A DNA stretch of 64,000 bases from Seriola aureovittata (GCF_021018895.1 NC_079387.1:4455083-4519082); one strand, 5' to 3'. Positions 1 to 13,564 are shown, counted from the stretch's first letter. Numbers and translations: made by a program. Notes: generated by a model from the letters alone, not told the origin.

Positions 1-38
<38 letters not shown>
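1..38. repeat. (CA)n microsatellite at the left edge
   Basis: Dinucleotide CA tract running off the window edge. Confidence 0.95.
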
Positions 39-41
<3 letters not shown>

Positions 42-3000
42 CCCCAGAACGCCCACTCGGATCCAAAAAGACCGCATGCACACAATAATGAAACACTGCA
101 GGAATTCCACAGCCATAATTAAATGCCTGCCACACCTAAATGTACATGTGGCAGCAATGTGTATTTTAGAGGTGGCTCATTCAGAAAAAGTCTATAGTGT
201 TGATGATGAATCGACACATGCAGCCTGAGAGCTCACTAGAGTTAAGTCAGCTGTGAGTGACAGAGAATCAACACTGCAGAAAAAGAAAAAAGCCCTATTA
301 TTAAAATAATTTTAATGTTTAAGTTGTTTGTTTTTTTTTGCAGTGTAGTGACCAGCAGGTGTCACCTTCATCATGTGAAAAAGCTGCTGCTTTTTCTTTT
401 TTTTTTAAAGAGAACTTAAATTGGTGTTCAGTTTTTCTACCTCTTATCTCTAAGGAACAATCGGTGTTACCCTCAGTCCTGCCCTTATGATTCAAAGGGG
501 GGCCATGTTTGTGTGCCGGCCCGGGTGTGGTTCCTCCCCCGTACTTCCTGCGGTGTTGCAGATTGAAAGGTGCCTCTGAGAACATGTGCCTTCATGAAGA
601 AATGGTTCTTATCTGTGGTCAGCTTCCTGCCCTTGTAGCTGTGCCCACCGCCGTACCTTATGGCCTGTACATCTCCGCCCGGAAAACACAGACACAAATA
701 GCCGAGCGGCGTTTTACTGGAAGAACCTCAGACCTTGACCCCATTTTCCAACCGTGGCTGAAGCAAGCAGAAGCTGAATTACACCCACTGATGCAGAGGG
801 AACCACAGAAGTCATTTTGTGGCTCGCAGTTAGACCTCAGCCGCAGACATATCACAACTTTTCAGGCCATTCATGGTGGGTTTCCCTGCAACTGAACAGC
901 TCTTACTTTCACATGGCTGACGGCTTTGCCTCTCATTTAGACAGGAAGTGCACCCACTTACATTAAAGGCCCTAAAAGGTAATTCCTCAATCAGTTTCTT
1001 ACTCTGAGCAACTGAGTCGTACAAGAGCACAAAATTATATTTCACAGTTTGAGCAGTTTTTTTGTCATTCTGATCATCACTGCCAATTGTTGTAATGTTG
1101 ATCCATATTAATGCACGTTGAATCATACATGTCTGAAGTGTGTGAAACCCATTGTTGCCCAGTCATCAAGTGTCATATCATTCACTGTGTAGTCTCTACA
1201 AGCTGTTGTCAAGGGCGATGACTTAAAGGAAATGACAGAATTAGCTCTGAATAAAGACGGAGGCCTTGATGCAGTTTTCCCCTGAACTACAATCTGAATC
1301 CTGTCACAGTAAAAGCCTGTGTTCCTGGCACATCTCATCCAAGCCAAGACCGGGAAGTACAGTATGTGTGTGTCTGTACAGTCAAGTGTGAGAGGCCGCG
1401 TTGTTATCAACTGGGCAGGCTGTCAACTTTGGGCTCTGGTTCCTCCTTGTCGCTGATCCCCCCCTCCTCCAGGCCCCTAATGTCCCCCCCGTCCCCCCCA
1501 CCCCACACCCCTCAGTGCAAGGGATTAGACAGAAAAAGAGGGTCTTTTCTTCTGGCTGCTAACTCAAGACAATCAGCGCAACCACTTGTTATTCTGCTCA
1601 GGATCCAAAGAGTTGGAAAACGTGGGCCGAGACTTTCAAGCAACGTGGAAATTCTCAAGTAAACGGGAACTTTATATCCTGAGAAAAAAGCTATTTTCAT
1701 AGCTGCAATTTCAGCCCACAGACACATGAGCAAGTTCTGGTCCAACACAACACTATCAATCACATGCAAACACAGTAACTGAGATTGTCAAGACTGTCCC
1801 TGAGTGTCTCACGACTCAGGGATGTGGTGAAAACACAAACACTCTTAAATCAACAGCGTGATTGAGGCCTTTGTTGTGTGCCACCCATGCGGGCGCCAGG
1901 TTTTTTGGAACCGTTTTTGGAACTTGACATGACGAGGTGACGAAGAACGTAGGAATGAAGGAGATGTGGCAGCAGCTTTCCGTCTTTAGGACACTGGGAA
2001 AATGTGAGTGTGCGCCCTCGGCGTTCTTATCGCGCAAGAAAACAAGGATGAGGAGGAGCTGGAGGAAAAACTCATTAATCACTTTGAGCTTCTGATTAAA
2101 GAGAGGTCTATTTAGGAAATGCATTGCTTTAAAAGAACTTTTGGGCTGTTGAGAAAACCTTTTATGGGTATTTGTTGGGATTTCTATTTGCTCATGTGAC
2201 ACAAAACCCAATATTCAAGCTAAATTCCACATTGCTAAATCGAGAATAGCTGTGGGACTGTCCTAATCTTGATTATTTTTCTTCCTCAACTCTTGTTTGG
2301 CCAGCAACAACGTCAGCCGAAGCCTCTGTCATTGCTCAGCTAAGTTCGGTTGTCCCTTTCTCTCCCCGGTGGACAGAGAATTTACGATAAAGGGGAATCG
2401 GGCAGCGGTCCACACGCCACATTACGCAGCTGGCAACCGCACTGTTTCCACGACACCCGGAAAAGATAGCGGGGAAAGGTGCTGACAGGAGTCAAAGGAG
2501 CATTGATGACACATGACCAAGCGTCCACCCTGGCACCTCTGTGTGGAAAGTAACTGCCGGTTGACATTTGCAGTGTGTTTTCGGATGAATGTGAGGCATT
2601 TCACGCTTTCTTCTTATGGTTTCTTTAAACCTTCATTAAAGGCACAGTTGTAGTCTTGTGTCAAAAGCAACTTTAAAGCTCCCTTCTAAAGTGTCTGAGG
2701 GAGCCTCACCCTCCTAACCAATCAGAGACGCCCAAAGACATGGGGTGGGAGCTGAAGTCTGTCAATCAAAACTGCTCATGCTTCAAGCTCGTATCAGCTG
2801 CTGGAAGACATGGTGGTGGCTGATGGTCTCCACTAACTCCTGAGGGAAACGTCAGGCTCTTTAGCTGCTAAACGCTCCACTCTGTTCACCAGAAAGTTGT
2901 TCGCTTTGTCCGTCTGCTGGTTGGTGCTGGGCAGGTCGGCGCACAGTGGGTTTTTTAAATTTTTTTAGAGCTTTGTCACTGAAAACAGTTGCAGGGCGTA

Positions 3001-3576
3001 AAACCATAACAATGAGCTGAAAGACCATGTAGTCATGTGAACCATTGTTAAATTAAAAATATTGAAAAGGAAACATGTTTAATCAGTCAGACTTTGGCTG
3101 TGGCACTGTAGTTCTTGGAGGCTGCACTCGGTGTGTCAGGGGCTCATAAAATCCCAGGATGTTTTCTGTTTATGGAACCAGAAAAAATGTGAACACTTCA
3201 TCATAATCACTACAATGACAAGAGGCACTCAGAACTTGGCCGGTGCAACAGGCCACAAGAAAAACAATCAGCTGAGTGGTTTTTTCTCCCCTGTAGTAAA
3301 GAAATGCCCATAAAGAAGACTATAATCTCAAAATACTCAGTATATTTTTGCTAATTTCTATAGCCCATGAAACTCCCAACCTATAGATACACTCCCAACA
3401 GGAGTTACAGTCATTTTTCTCTTTTGCAACCACCCCCTCCACTTCCTAAAATGCCTCTGGAAAACCACTAGAGAACAGGCATGACCCTGTTGTTTTCTGA
3501 GCTATTTTAGAGCAGAGTAAATCAAAGTGTAATAAGTAACGACTTGACAAATGTGGACAGAGAGTAAACGCTCAGT
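39..3576. other. Long stretch without a recognisable gene
   Basis: Open frames here are short, overlap on both strands and lack convincing splice borders or protein-family similarity. About 2640-3050 has the look of a dispersed fish repeat (low-complexity joins, A/T-rich end), but I cannot name the family. Further cytoplasmic exons of the V-V-C gene to the right could lie here; I found none with matching phase. Confidence 0.5.
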
Positions 3577-3696
3577 TCACAACTCACCTTCAGTGCAGAT
3601 GAAGCACTTGCAGAGACACACACACAGACAGAGGAGGAGAACCGCTGCCACACCGCACACAGAGAGGAGGATAACCGTGGCTGGACCCACTGCAGC

Positions 3697-3728
<32 letters not shown>

Positions 3729-5157
3729 GCTTACATTAACTCCACAGAGCTGTTTATGTTTTAAAGTACAGCACGTGAAATGTACAACATCTGGACTAAA
3801 ACATGCAGGAGAATAACACTTCTTTTATGCGGAAAAAAGAAAAAAATTCTTCCCGTATGCTGAGGCATTACAGGATTCAGGATGGTATCAAAGCGGCCAT
3901 AATTACCTGTGACTAAAATAGCTGAGAATACACACATGGACAAAACAAGCCTTGTTTCCACCACACCTCAGCATGAAAAGATGGGGACCATGACTAGTCC
4001 ACAGTTTGCAACATTTTGAGACAATACAACTGTGGTCTGCTTCTTGTGCTGCTTTAACACCTAAAGTTTCCTTCCCTTTAAAGGAGACATGTCGTGCTTT
4101 TATTCTCCTGTCTTGATTGCACACGATTTTGGTTTTATGACCAAAAGTGTTTCCCTGTGTTTCCTGAGCGCCTTTAGTTCAGTGGTTCTCAAACTTTTTC
4201 ACATCAAGGACCCCTAAACTGACAAAAATCAGACGGACGGACCCCCATTTGATAAGATTTTGCCCCAGGGTCACCCATCTCATAAGATTTTTGCTTTTAG
4301 ATTATTTATTACAGAAAGTGTTTATAACCCATGATCTGTTATTGTGTTACATCCATTTGTATATTGTGGATTTATATTGTGTTTTCATTACTTTCTCACT
4401 TCCTGGCTGCTTCTTTGATACTGACATATAATTAATAGATTACTCAGCGGGGTACTTCCAGTGGTAGGACAACACTATATTGATTATTCCTCACCATGTT
4501 TGTTGAGGGACACCGTCATGGGTTTCTCTAAACCCTGGTGGTGCACGATGCACTTGACGGACAGTTCGCTGAGCAGCCCTGATTGGAAGAGAAGCGTGCT
4601 TGTCACTATGGTGGTGCCGTCGCCCTGATCGTAGGCGGAGGAAATGGGTGGTCCGAGTGTTCGGTTGTCCCCGCCGATGTTCCACATGATTTCGGCTGCA
4701 GGGCGGGACTGGGCGGTGCAGTTGGCTTCGGTGACCCCTGAAGATGTGGTCACATGGCTCACCTCTGGTTTGGGTAAAACTGGAGAGAGAAGGGTTATGT
4801 TTAATAGAATATTCTGATATTTTCTTTTATTAACTGCTGAGCTGAAAAAGTTGATTTTACTTTCAGTCCAAGTGCAATGGGTCACAAATTTAATGTCTGA
4901 GCTCGTCAATCACAGACAACAGAAAGATGTTTGTTCCTGTGTCTTCGTAATGGAGATGGAGAGACAGAGCACATCGCCTGTCAATCTCCGTGCCCTGAGG
5001 ACACAATGACACAAGTCGTCCTGGAAACAAAACCCAGACAGAGAACAGAGGCTGAGCAGCTTTTACTGACTCTGTGTTTGTGTGTCTGGATCTTTGGTTC
5101 CATCAGTTTAGACAGAAGCAAAGCTTGTTTAGCAGAGCAAGGAGGACATACACACAC

Positions 5158-5221
<64 letters not shown>

Positions 5222-5614
5222 AGGCCTTGTCTGGGGAAACAGTGAGCCACTCATCCCCTGGGCTTTCACCCAAATTAATCACCCCATTCCTCTCGGTGAA
5301 ACCCTTCCTTCTGTCAACACTATCACTCCAAAAACACACGGAGGAGGATCAACAACCACTCACGCTCCTGGAACATTTGCTGACCACTTCTGAAGTTACA
5401 CTCTTGTCTGACATTGTGCTTTACACCTCTCTGGCGCAGTAACGATGTTTGGGGGTGGGGGTGGGGGGATGGGGTGGGGGGGGGGGTTAAGTGTTGGCGA
5501 TGGGACAAGAAGTGCTGTCACCAAAGCAGGTCAGAACAGTAGTTTAATGACCCACAACAGCAGCTCTGGTTTGTTTATACACAGTGCTTCCCTTTCCTGA
5601 GCTGTATTTGGAAT

Positions 5615-5658
<44 letters not shown>

Positions 5659-7775
5659 TTCCTCTCAGCCTACAGTATATTGAAGTACAGCGAACACAAC
5701 TGGGGCTCAGACATTGTTTCATATCATTTAAATTCCTGGCTGCATCATTTTTTCCTCCTTGCAAATGAAAAGTAACAATGAAACACGGAGCAGTGGGACG
5801 GACGGAAACGTCACCTCCACATTGCTCAAACCATGTAATTATCTGACTTGTTTTGAACAATGTCTGGAAACAGCTAAACAGCTAGGTATTTCCAGAAATA
5901 GCACACATCGTTTGACAGCATCACCTGAGTGAGTCAGTTACCAAAAGATTAAAGGAGCCACAACGGTGTTTGTCATTGCTGTTAGACTTCGCGGCCGAGC
6001 TGCAAGGGAGGAGAACCGAATCTACCTCCGGTTCCAACCGGCCACACCACTGTTCGCCTCCATTCAACTTTTGCCATAGGTTGTTCGTTGTATTTTCACA
6101 GTTCGTACGGGTGGACTGTCATTTTCTTTTAACTGCCCTTTCTCCTGTTTTTGTAGTCAGGACGGTTAGTTGATGTGCGTTTGTTACCAGTTAACACCCA
6201 CTAGTACTTATATGTTCCCGTGGCTACCTGGGACTTGGGGAAGATGGGGTATTCATGTTGTGTCTTGGCCTTGCATCTTGTTTTCTTGAGCTATTGTTTG
6301 TGGTTAATGGGTTTAAGAAGATATGTAAAGATATTCTTTACATATTATAGCACCATATATAACGCCACAGCAGAACGTTAATTTTGTGCCCAATTACACA
6401 TTTTATATGAAAGCTCTCTATGTTTACCCTATGACTTCTTTCTTGTTCTACTCTTCTTGGGGTCAACATGCTAAAAAAAGTACAAAAAGTTTTGTTTTCT
6501 TTGGTTTGCTGCAAATGACATCAGCAGACTCACCATAGACCGACAGACAGGAGGTGGCACTTCTGCTGCCGTCTGGGTATGGGTGGAACTCGCAGGTGTA
6601 GCAGGCCTCGTCCTCCGTTGCGACAGACTGGATGGTCATCTGGGTCTCACCCAGAGTCCGGCTCAGGCTAACTCGTTCCCTGAAGGGCTCCTCTATGTTG
6701 TGGTGGCCTTTCTTGCTGTAGGAAGCCACGGTGGTGGTGTCGCCCTGCTCAGCCGTCTTCCTCCACAGCACCTGCTGCACCCTCTCAGGGAGGCTGTACC
6801 AGCAGGAGAGGGTGGCCGGCTGCCCGCTTATGGCTGTCTTGTTGCCCACTTGCCGCACCTTACCTGGGGATAAAGAAAGAACTCCTGGCATCAACTGTGC
6901 TATGAAAGTTTTATAGCACTGGCTTGTGTGCAGGTTCAGGGGAAACAAGAAGGAGTCAGGCAATAATAAAGATTTAATGGTAACAACAGGAAGTGCCAAG
7001 GGGAGCTTTCTCTCCTGCTGATCTGGGACTTCAGACATTAGTATAGTACTTCCTGTCTCAAGGCATTCTGGGACTCTCTGAACCTCAGTGAGCTGCACAC
7101 AGGCAATGTGACCAGACTTCTCCAAATAAACACCCTTGCAAAAGGTTGTGTCGTTATGGAAACAAGAACAAAAGTTCAAGTGTCATGTGAGGTTTAGTTG
7201 CAATATGAGGCTTCTCAGACTCACCAGTGACACTGATGCATGTCCTGCCTTCTTGTGAGCCCGTGGGGTAAACGTCAAAGATGCAGCGGTAGCAGCCCTC
7301 GTCATCAGGCTGCACCCTCGTGATGGTGATGTAGCTGGCATCGTTGCTGGAGGCAGTGAGCTGCACACTCGGGTGTTGATTGCTGACGAGGACTTGCACG
7401 TTTTGTTCGTAGGCCAGGAGGATCTTGTCGTGCCTGTTGAGCCAGCGGACTTGCCGGACGGTGTCTCCTGTTGCCATGGTGATGTTGCAGCCAAGCATGA
7501 GGGGGCGACCGGCCTCTGCGGTCAGGATGGCAGACTGGGCTATAACCTCACCTGACATAGGACGAAAAGAGTAATCAAGTTTACAAATCAATTTTAAACA
7601 TATTCATGATTAACATACCGCCTGCCTTTTGGGGCATTGTGCAACCTGCTTGAAATTTAATAAACCAAAAAACAAAGAAAAGCACCAATTGAATGCAGAT
7701 CATACCATGAGTCCTGAGTACAGCCACTCCTACTGTCCACAGCAGCAGACTCAGAGAGAGGGCAGGTCCATACAT
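3577..7775 (-). CDS. CD200-family membrane protein with V-V-C ectodomain (gene A)
   Basis: Five exons on the minus strand: signal 7706-7775, V1 7225-7551, V2 6534-6863, C 4495-4779, TM 3588-3689. All junctions between them are phase 1, as is usual for IgSF genes. The signal peptide begins MYGPALSLSLLLW. V1 (about residues 24-132) and V2 (133-242) each hold the canonical Ig cysteines. Both also have the extra pair typical of CD200, seen as DEGCYRCIF..TCISV in V1 and DEACYTCEF..SCLSV in V2. The C-type domain (243-337) is followed by a strongly hydrophobic helix ending in KCFIC. Known CD200 proteins have one V and one C domain, so the second V domain is unusual. If the donor after the TM exon is not used, the frame stops at 3577-3579, giving about 374 residues with almost no tail. 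If it is used, tail exons remain unfound. Likely a cell-surface ligand; binding partner unknown. Confidence 0.72.
3695..3721. repeat. (CA)n microsatellite
   Basis: CA tract immediately upstream of the TM exon of gene A, next to the splice acceptor. Confidence 0.9.
4190..4450. mobile_element. hAT-like MITE fragment, left end only
   Basis: Begins CAGTGGTTCTCAAACTTTTT, a terminal motif common in hAT-family non-autonomous elements. No matching inverted right end was found nearby, so the right limit is approximate and the copy is probably truncated. It lies between the TM and C exons of gene A. Confidence 0.4.
5161..5219. repeat. (CA)n microsatellite
   Basis: Long CA tract in the intron between the V2 and C exons of gene A. 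Confidence 0.95.
5616..5656. repeat. (CA)n microsatellite
   Basis: CA tract in the same intron of gene A. A G-rich run lies between it and the previous tract, at about 5450-5486. Confidence 0.95.
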
Positions 7776-9709
7776 CGCTCACTGAAGAAGGGTTACCAAC
7801 TCACTCGCTGAGCCAGTCTCACATCCAGGCCGCAGCTGCAAACTCAAACACCGTCAGAGGGCTCCAACAGCTTCAGCCACAACCTAAACCTCACCATGAA
7901 ACCTCAACATGAAGCCACATGCTTAATGTTGTGGCCACATAGACATGTTTAAACCAGCAGAGAATCAAGTGTGAATCAGTGTGAGGCTGTGATGCAGCTG
8001 TACCTCTGTCGGCTGTCCAGTGTTCTGACTTGCTGAGCTGCTGCTGGTCAGCACAGTTGTAGCTGCATCTTAGTGGCGCACTGTCTGTTGTAATGGGCAA
8101 CATGAAGCCAGAGGATTACACTAGCAATGACAGCATTGCCTGAGCATCACAATATTACACTCTTTGATTAATAATGAATCGAAAATACAAAAAATATGCA
8201 CAACTAAAACTTTTTTTGGGAGGACATATGTGCATCTGATACTGCGGTAGACTCACTTTAATGGTTGTTGCCATAGTGATGCAATGTGTAAGCATCAACA
8301 ACAACAGTTGCTGATTCAAGAAACATCACTTGGGGTCTAATGGGAGTTTTTACATGTTAATCCACAGCATGCGCCCTGCCCCGGTAAACCCGTAATCATC
8401 TGGCAGCAAAACAAGCTGCCACTTGATGTGTAGACAGAACCAAACCCATAGATTTCAAAATCAATACCGGAAAGCCAACCTCAAATAAATTACAGTGGCC
8501 AGATGGTGATGCAGGACCGGATGATAAGATATTAGTCATTCAGGTGATCATAACATATGTGAGTTTGTAGTAAAGCAAACGGTGTGACAGTGGTTGGTTG
8601 GTTGGCCAGAAACATCTCCCCACTCATAGAAAGATGCTGCTGCAAATTGACTCCAGAACTGACTCCGTATCCTGACCAAAAAGGTGAAAACAGCAGGGAT
8701 CAAGCATGAACTGGCCTTTGATCAGACTCTACAAGTGGACTTGCTGGGAAAAGAAAAACCCAACTTAAACCACAAGACAGACCAGGTCCAGACCTCGGAG
8801 CTTTATGGGTGTTATTTTGCTCTTTCATGGTGCCAACCATCTGGTTTCAAACACGCAGCTTGCTCCTGTTGGGCAACACTTTCATCACTTTTCCACCGCT
8901 AAAACACTACAGCTGTCTGACAGTGGGCTGTTACAAGATATCTGATTCATCAATCGACTGGCAACTTGAATCCTTAAACAATCTGCTCTACATCCAGATG
9001 TGTATACTGAGCATTTTCACCACAGCTGGTCCAGCCCCAGACAACAGATTTTATTTGAGATTTCTTGGGCAAATTGATGAAAAAAAACCACATATATTCT
9101 TATCATCTTTCCCACATTTGACAGGAGGAAAAGGCTTTTTCACATAAGCCAATTTTGCCATTGTATATGACAATAATTATATGCATAAAGTAGCATGCTG
9201 ATGCCACAATGTGATACATGACAAAAACACTATAAACACTCCTACCTTTCTTCATAAAGTTTTATCCAACAGGTGCAACAACATTTTGTGAAAAGTTACA
9301 CTTTCACCAAGTTAAAATTAATCCTTAAGCTTAATTTTGAGTTTAAGTCAATGAAACATATTTAAATATATGGGTAGATAAATTCATTAGAAGGAAGAAA
9401 ATAAGTACAATGAATAAAAGTTGCATGTTTTTTTCAGTAAAACATACATAGCCTTAAAACTACTACCTACATCATATCTTTATGTACAATAGATTGATTG
9501 ATGTTTCACCCTGAAGGATTGTCATCACAAAAACTGACTGTAGGAGGGTTGACTGAAAAACTCAAAACTACTAAATTTGCAAGTTATTTCAAAATAGCTT
9601 TGCTTGGAACTGAGGTTGTGGAGAATTGTCCATGATAAAAAAAAGACATGAGACTTACCTGCTGACAGTCCACAAACAGTCCACAAAAAGACACAAACAC
9701 AAAGTTGGC
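7776..9709. other. Gene-free stretch upstream of gene A
   Basis: It should contain the promoter of gene A near its left end. Two plus-strand frames at 8684-9147 lack splice borders and family similarity, so I do not call them. Confidence 0.5.
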
Positions 9710-12700
9710 TCAAATGATTAGAGCTGCTCCCTTTGCTGCAGGTAAAGTGAATCTGGAACAGAACAATCCATGGTTCATACATTCAACTACGACTTACCAC
9801 TGTTGAGCTCCTGCAGCCGCATTTCAACCCCTGAACTCTCAGACTGCCTCAGTTCTTCCTCAGACATGAAACCTGGAGAAACAGAGACCTCCAGTGACCA
9901 TGTTGCGCAACTGCTGATGAAAATCTACATCTAACACCTTGAGCTACTAGGCCAGAGACAATGATATTATATTTTCAGAGTTTTCAGTCTTTCCTCTCAG
10001 TGTCTGCCCCACAGTCTGACCTTTCACCTTGGCTTGGAGGGAGCACGGATGGGAGCATGGATGAGAGCACATGCTACAAACATTTGGGTAACTTCAATTC
10101 AACTTGTTGTTATAATTTGCCAAGTGTTAAGTGATTTCTGATTCACTGTGATTGTAAATAAGTTCATTTGTTCGTGAAAGGGTGTTCATAACACACAATA
10201 AGTTTCTCTAAAATTTAGCTGGTTAAATTTAAAGGTTAATTAAATCAAGTTCATTGCAATTACTATTATTATGGCTGTTCAAATCATAGACTGGTTAGTA
10301 ACACTGTAGTTGTGTTAATTAATTTAGTTATATTTAAGGTTCAAGAACTAAGCAAGGAAGTATAAGTCAAACAGTACTAAAATGGCTGAGGGTAGCAGTG
10401 AAGCTGTAGAGTTACAGGAACCGTCTACAAACAATAATGCACCTTTAGACACAAACCCATCAAAGGAAACTGATGCAGGTGTAGGGACACAAGCTGCTGC
10501 AGGACTACGAAGAAGCCAGAGAACCCGAAAGCTCACTGAAAAGGGTCAAGAGCTCCAAGAAAGCAAATCTAAAAGGCTTCAGCATCACTTCAGATCTGCT
10601 TATGATAAATGGAAGGCTGTGGCTAAGGAGGCCAAGAAAGAACTTGACAGACCTCTCTCCAGCGAAATCCTACAAGACCTTACGACCAAAATCCAAAGTG
10701 CCTCATCAGACGTAAAACAAGCTTATGAGGACATAAGACAATAAAAACTCCTGATGCGGAGACCCGCTGCAGAGTAGACACTTGTGATGCTGTCTCAAGA
10801 CAGCTCTTGGACTTTGCGTGGAATCAACAGGCGAATCCATAAGTTAATTTCAAATCGTCAGGAAGTGCTTGCAGGCAAAGACAATGAGCCATTTGCCCAA
10901 AGAGCCTTAGGTGTCAAATGGTGCGTCTCTTCAGATCAATTCCTATTCAGGGTCATTGTAAACGAACGTCCGCTCTCTAGAAGAGGAGTCTTGTCGATTA
11001 TGGCCTCTATCTACGATCCACTCGGGTTTGTAGCACCTTTCATTCTTGTTGGGAAGCAGATACTTCAACAGATGTGCCGAGACAAGATGGGATTGGATGA
11101 ACCTCTGTCTGATGACTTGCGGCCACAATGGGAGTCTTGGCTGTTGGACCTACAGAATCTAGTAGATGTCAAGATTCAGCGATGTGTCACAGGGTGTCAC
11201 AGGGTATGGAGTGTGTACTTACCTGAGAACGATCAGTGCATCAGGACAAATCCACTGTCCTGTAGTCATGGGTAATGCCAGAGTCACGCCCACGAAGGTC
11301 ACCACCGTAGCAAGACTTGATCTGTCAGCAGCTGTTGTTGCTGTGCATACTATTGATCTGCTCAGGAAGGAGCTGGAAATAGAAAGTGCCCAGGAGATTT
11401 TCTGGAGAGACTCAAAGCTCGTCCTTGGATACGTTAATAATGATGCCAGATGATTTCTATGTCTTTGTGGCAAACTGCATCCAGCGTATCAAGGAAAGTA
11501 CCAGTTCAAGTTAATGGAGACATGTGCCCTCTGAGGAAAATCCTGTTGATCATGCGTCAGAAGTGATGTGAAATTACAGGTGGTGGTTTGTATGTTTTGT
11601 AGGGCTTGGAGGGTAGACTTAATTGAGATGAAAATGCATGTATTTTGTAAAATATTTTTGATAAATGAAATCTCTCTCTGGCACTTTGTGTTTGTGTAAG
11701 AGTAAAAGATTTGAAGATAAAAGAAATCCTCTTACTGCTCTGCAGACAGTCACGGTCCTGACGCAGTTGAGTGCGATGTTGAGAAACGGCCGTCTCCACC
11801 TGTGAGAAGAAATAAAGCAAATGTGAGTGTTATGAGGTGTTGTAAATGTTTGAGCTGCAGTGATCAATGTAAAAAATGAGCCTTAGAGTGTGTTTTATTG
11901 TTAAATATTGAAGTGGTTGAGTCGTGGCTCCATACAGGTGATTGGTGGTGATTTGGCGTGATCTGGTGGTGATAAGATAAAAGTGCAAGATGTGAATTTG
12001 AATTGCAGTTGTGAATGGTAAAAATGATAAGTGGACACGAGTAATAGTTTGTTTTTGTAATTGACAGACTGAACTACAGACTGACAGACTAAATTTAAAG
12101 AGGTTGTAGCTGCCATTAGAGATAGTCATACAATTTAAGTTCATTTAATAATTTAAGTTAAAAATTAGAATCATTTTATGTTTGGATAAAAATATTTATT
12201 TCGTTTATTAACATGATTATTAGTTAGAATACACATAAAACATACATGAAAAGGAGCTGTGTAATATTGGATAGTGGAACAAATGGTCTTTGCGTTGTTG
12301 TGGGTTGGGTTCTTGGTTAGTTGCTCACTGAGCAGAAGCACGGGTAAAAAGGATTCGGTTCTTCAGAGAGGATGGAAAAAGGTTGCTCACTGTATTAAGT
12401 GTATGAAGCTGAATGAAGCATTAAAAGGCTGGAGGTTCATTTTCTTACCCCCTTTAGTTCACGCGGCCAATGAGTTCTCACGTCATGTTGACAGTATGGA
12501 TGCAATAAATGCCTGTATCTACAAGAACGCCTTGTGTTCGTGTTTTAACTGGAGGGAGTAACAGGGTTGCAGGCCAGAAAGGAATAAGTGAATATTTGTA
12601 ATGTTATAAATAAATGAATAAAAGATGAAAGTAATGGATACCACGGTGTGGGACCTGTGGTCTCTGAGCTGTCACCTCCGGAGCGGGCGACACACTCTCC

Positions 12701-13340
12701 AGAGACAGTTGAGAAAGATATGTGCGTATTTAATAGAGCGTGTTTGTTTTGTGATGGTGATATAATTAGAGTGTTTTAAATGAGAAGACACTGAAGGGAT
12801 GGATGCGAGTATTGTAAATAATGTGGAGCGGTGACTACACAGCTACAGTACGTGATGAGCATTTAATTCCCAAATGAGCCAGGGCCATTACCTTTTGTCA
12901 CGGGTGTTAGAGTGTGTCTTTGAGGAAGATGTTCCATGGTGCAGTGGTGTAAGGTAGAAACCCTGCAAGCATAATGTCCCTGGTTTGATCGGCACAAGGT
13001 GTTTTTGTTGAATATGTTGTTCCATGAGCTGTTAAGAGTGAGAAAGACTGAAGAGCTGACAGAGGAAATAGGATGCGTTAATGCGCTGTTCCCACACATG
13101 TAAAGTGGACTGATGCACAAGCAAAGATACAGAGTGTTTTCTGCAAAGCCTTATCTCTCAAGTGTGAGAAAATATAATATGTTTTGTCAATGTTATTTAT
13201 GAATGAAGAGAGAAAAGGGGCCAGAGAAGACTTGAGGTGCACACAAACACAAATGTGGTGTAAAATTCCTCACCAAAGCACTGTAGGCCGTCTTCCCCTC
13301 TGGACCTTTGTTTTGAGTTTTCTTTGCCTTTTCCTACATT
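9710..13340 (-). CDS. Possible exons of an unidentified spliced gene
   Basis: Three exons agree in phase and have good borders: 11736-11799 (reads VETAVSQHRTQLRQDRDCLQ, ends in phase 1), 9798-9872 (reads MSEEELRQSESSGVEMRLQE, phase 1 to 1) and 9710-9735 (ends AKGAALII, then stop). A possible upstream exon near 13274-13340 ends GKTAYSAL and has a GTGAGG donor. A further weak candidate lies at about 12650-12705. The product would be charged and helix-prone, with no membrane segment visible. The family is not recognised. The heptad-like stretch faintly recalls coiled-coil cytoplasmic proteins, but that is a guess. Either a small real gene, the 3' end of a larger one, or a decayed copy. Confidence 0.3.
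10011..10102. repeat. Left arm of a long inverted repeat
   Basis: Starts ACAGTCTGACCTTTCACC and reappears reverse-complemented at 13565-13645. The left arm carries an extra internal 12 bp. No obvious target-site duplication flanks the arms. Confidence 0.8.
10382..11565 (+). pseudogene. BEL/Pao-type LTR retroelement relic (gag and part of pol)
   Basis: The frame at 10382-10744 starts MAEGSSEAVELQ and has a basic, helical gag-like N-terminus. Its reading continues after a frame change near 10741 with a short gag-like segment up to about 10845. From about 10900 the sequence jumps into pol, in the region after the reverse transcriptase: landmarks are ALGVKWCV, SIYDPLGFVAPF and, in another frame, TPTKVTTVARLDLSAAVV and WRDSKLVLGYVNN. 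These match the conserved BEL/Pao RNase H neighbourhood. Similarity ends near 11565 (EENPVDHAS-like text). The protease, the reverse transcriptase core and the integrase are missing, and there are several frame breaks, so the copy is dead. Confidence 0.75.
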
Positions 13341-13564
13341 TCCTATGAAGGATATCATGAGTTAAGATGTTTGAAAGTCAACAGAGAAGCTTAAGCATGT
13401 GGGGTGAACTGGGCTTGCTAAATTATCGAAGTGTGAATAATTTGGTTATTTTGAATTTGAGACTACTAAGTTGTGATTTCCTTTGACATGACTTGGAAGT
13501 TAATGGAAGAGCTACACAAAGACATTAAATGTTACTTATTTTCATAGTTGTTTAGTGATATTTC

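Noticed and set aside
319..895. Overlapping open frames on both strands, up to 128 residues
   Set aside because: No splice-consistent extension, no recognisable domain, and neither strand favoured.
5074..5442. Open frames rich in His-Thr or Cys-Val around CA tracts (also at 3522-3739 and 5531-5860)
   Set aside because: They are read-throughs of dinucleotide microsatellites and have no domain content outside the repeat.
6583..6873. Plus-strand frames over Ig exons (also 15739-15951, 18988-19197, 25340-25552, 28981-29241)
   Set aside because: Antisense shadows of V and C exons whose minus-strand reading is clearly correct.
12274..12561. 95-residue plus-strand frame inside the inverted-repeat region
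   Set aside because: Probably 3' LTR/leader-type DNA of the BEL-like relic (AATAAATGCC near its end); no domain recognised.
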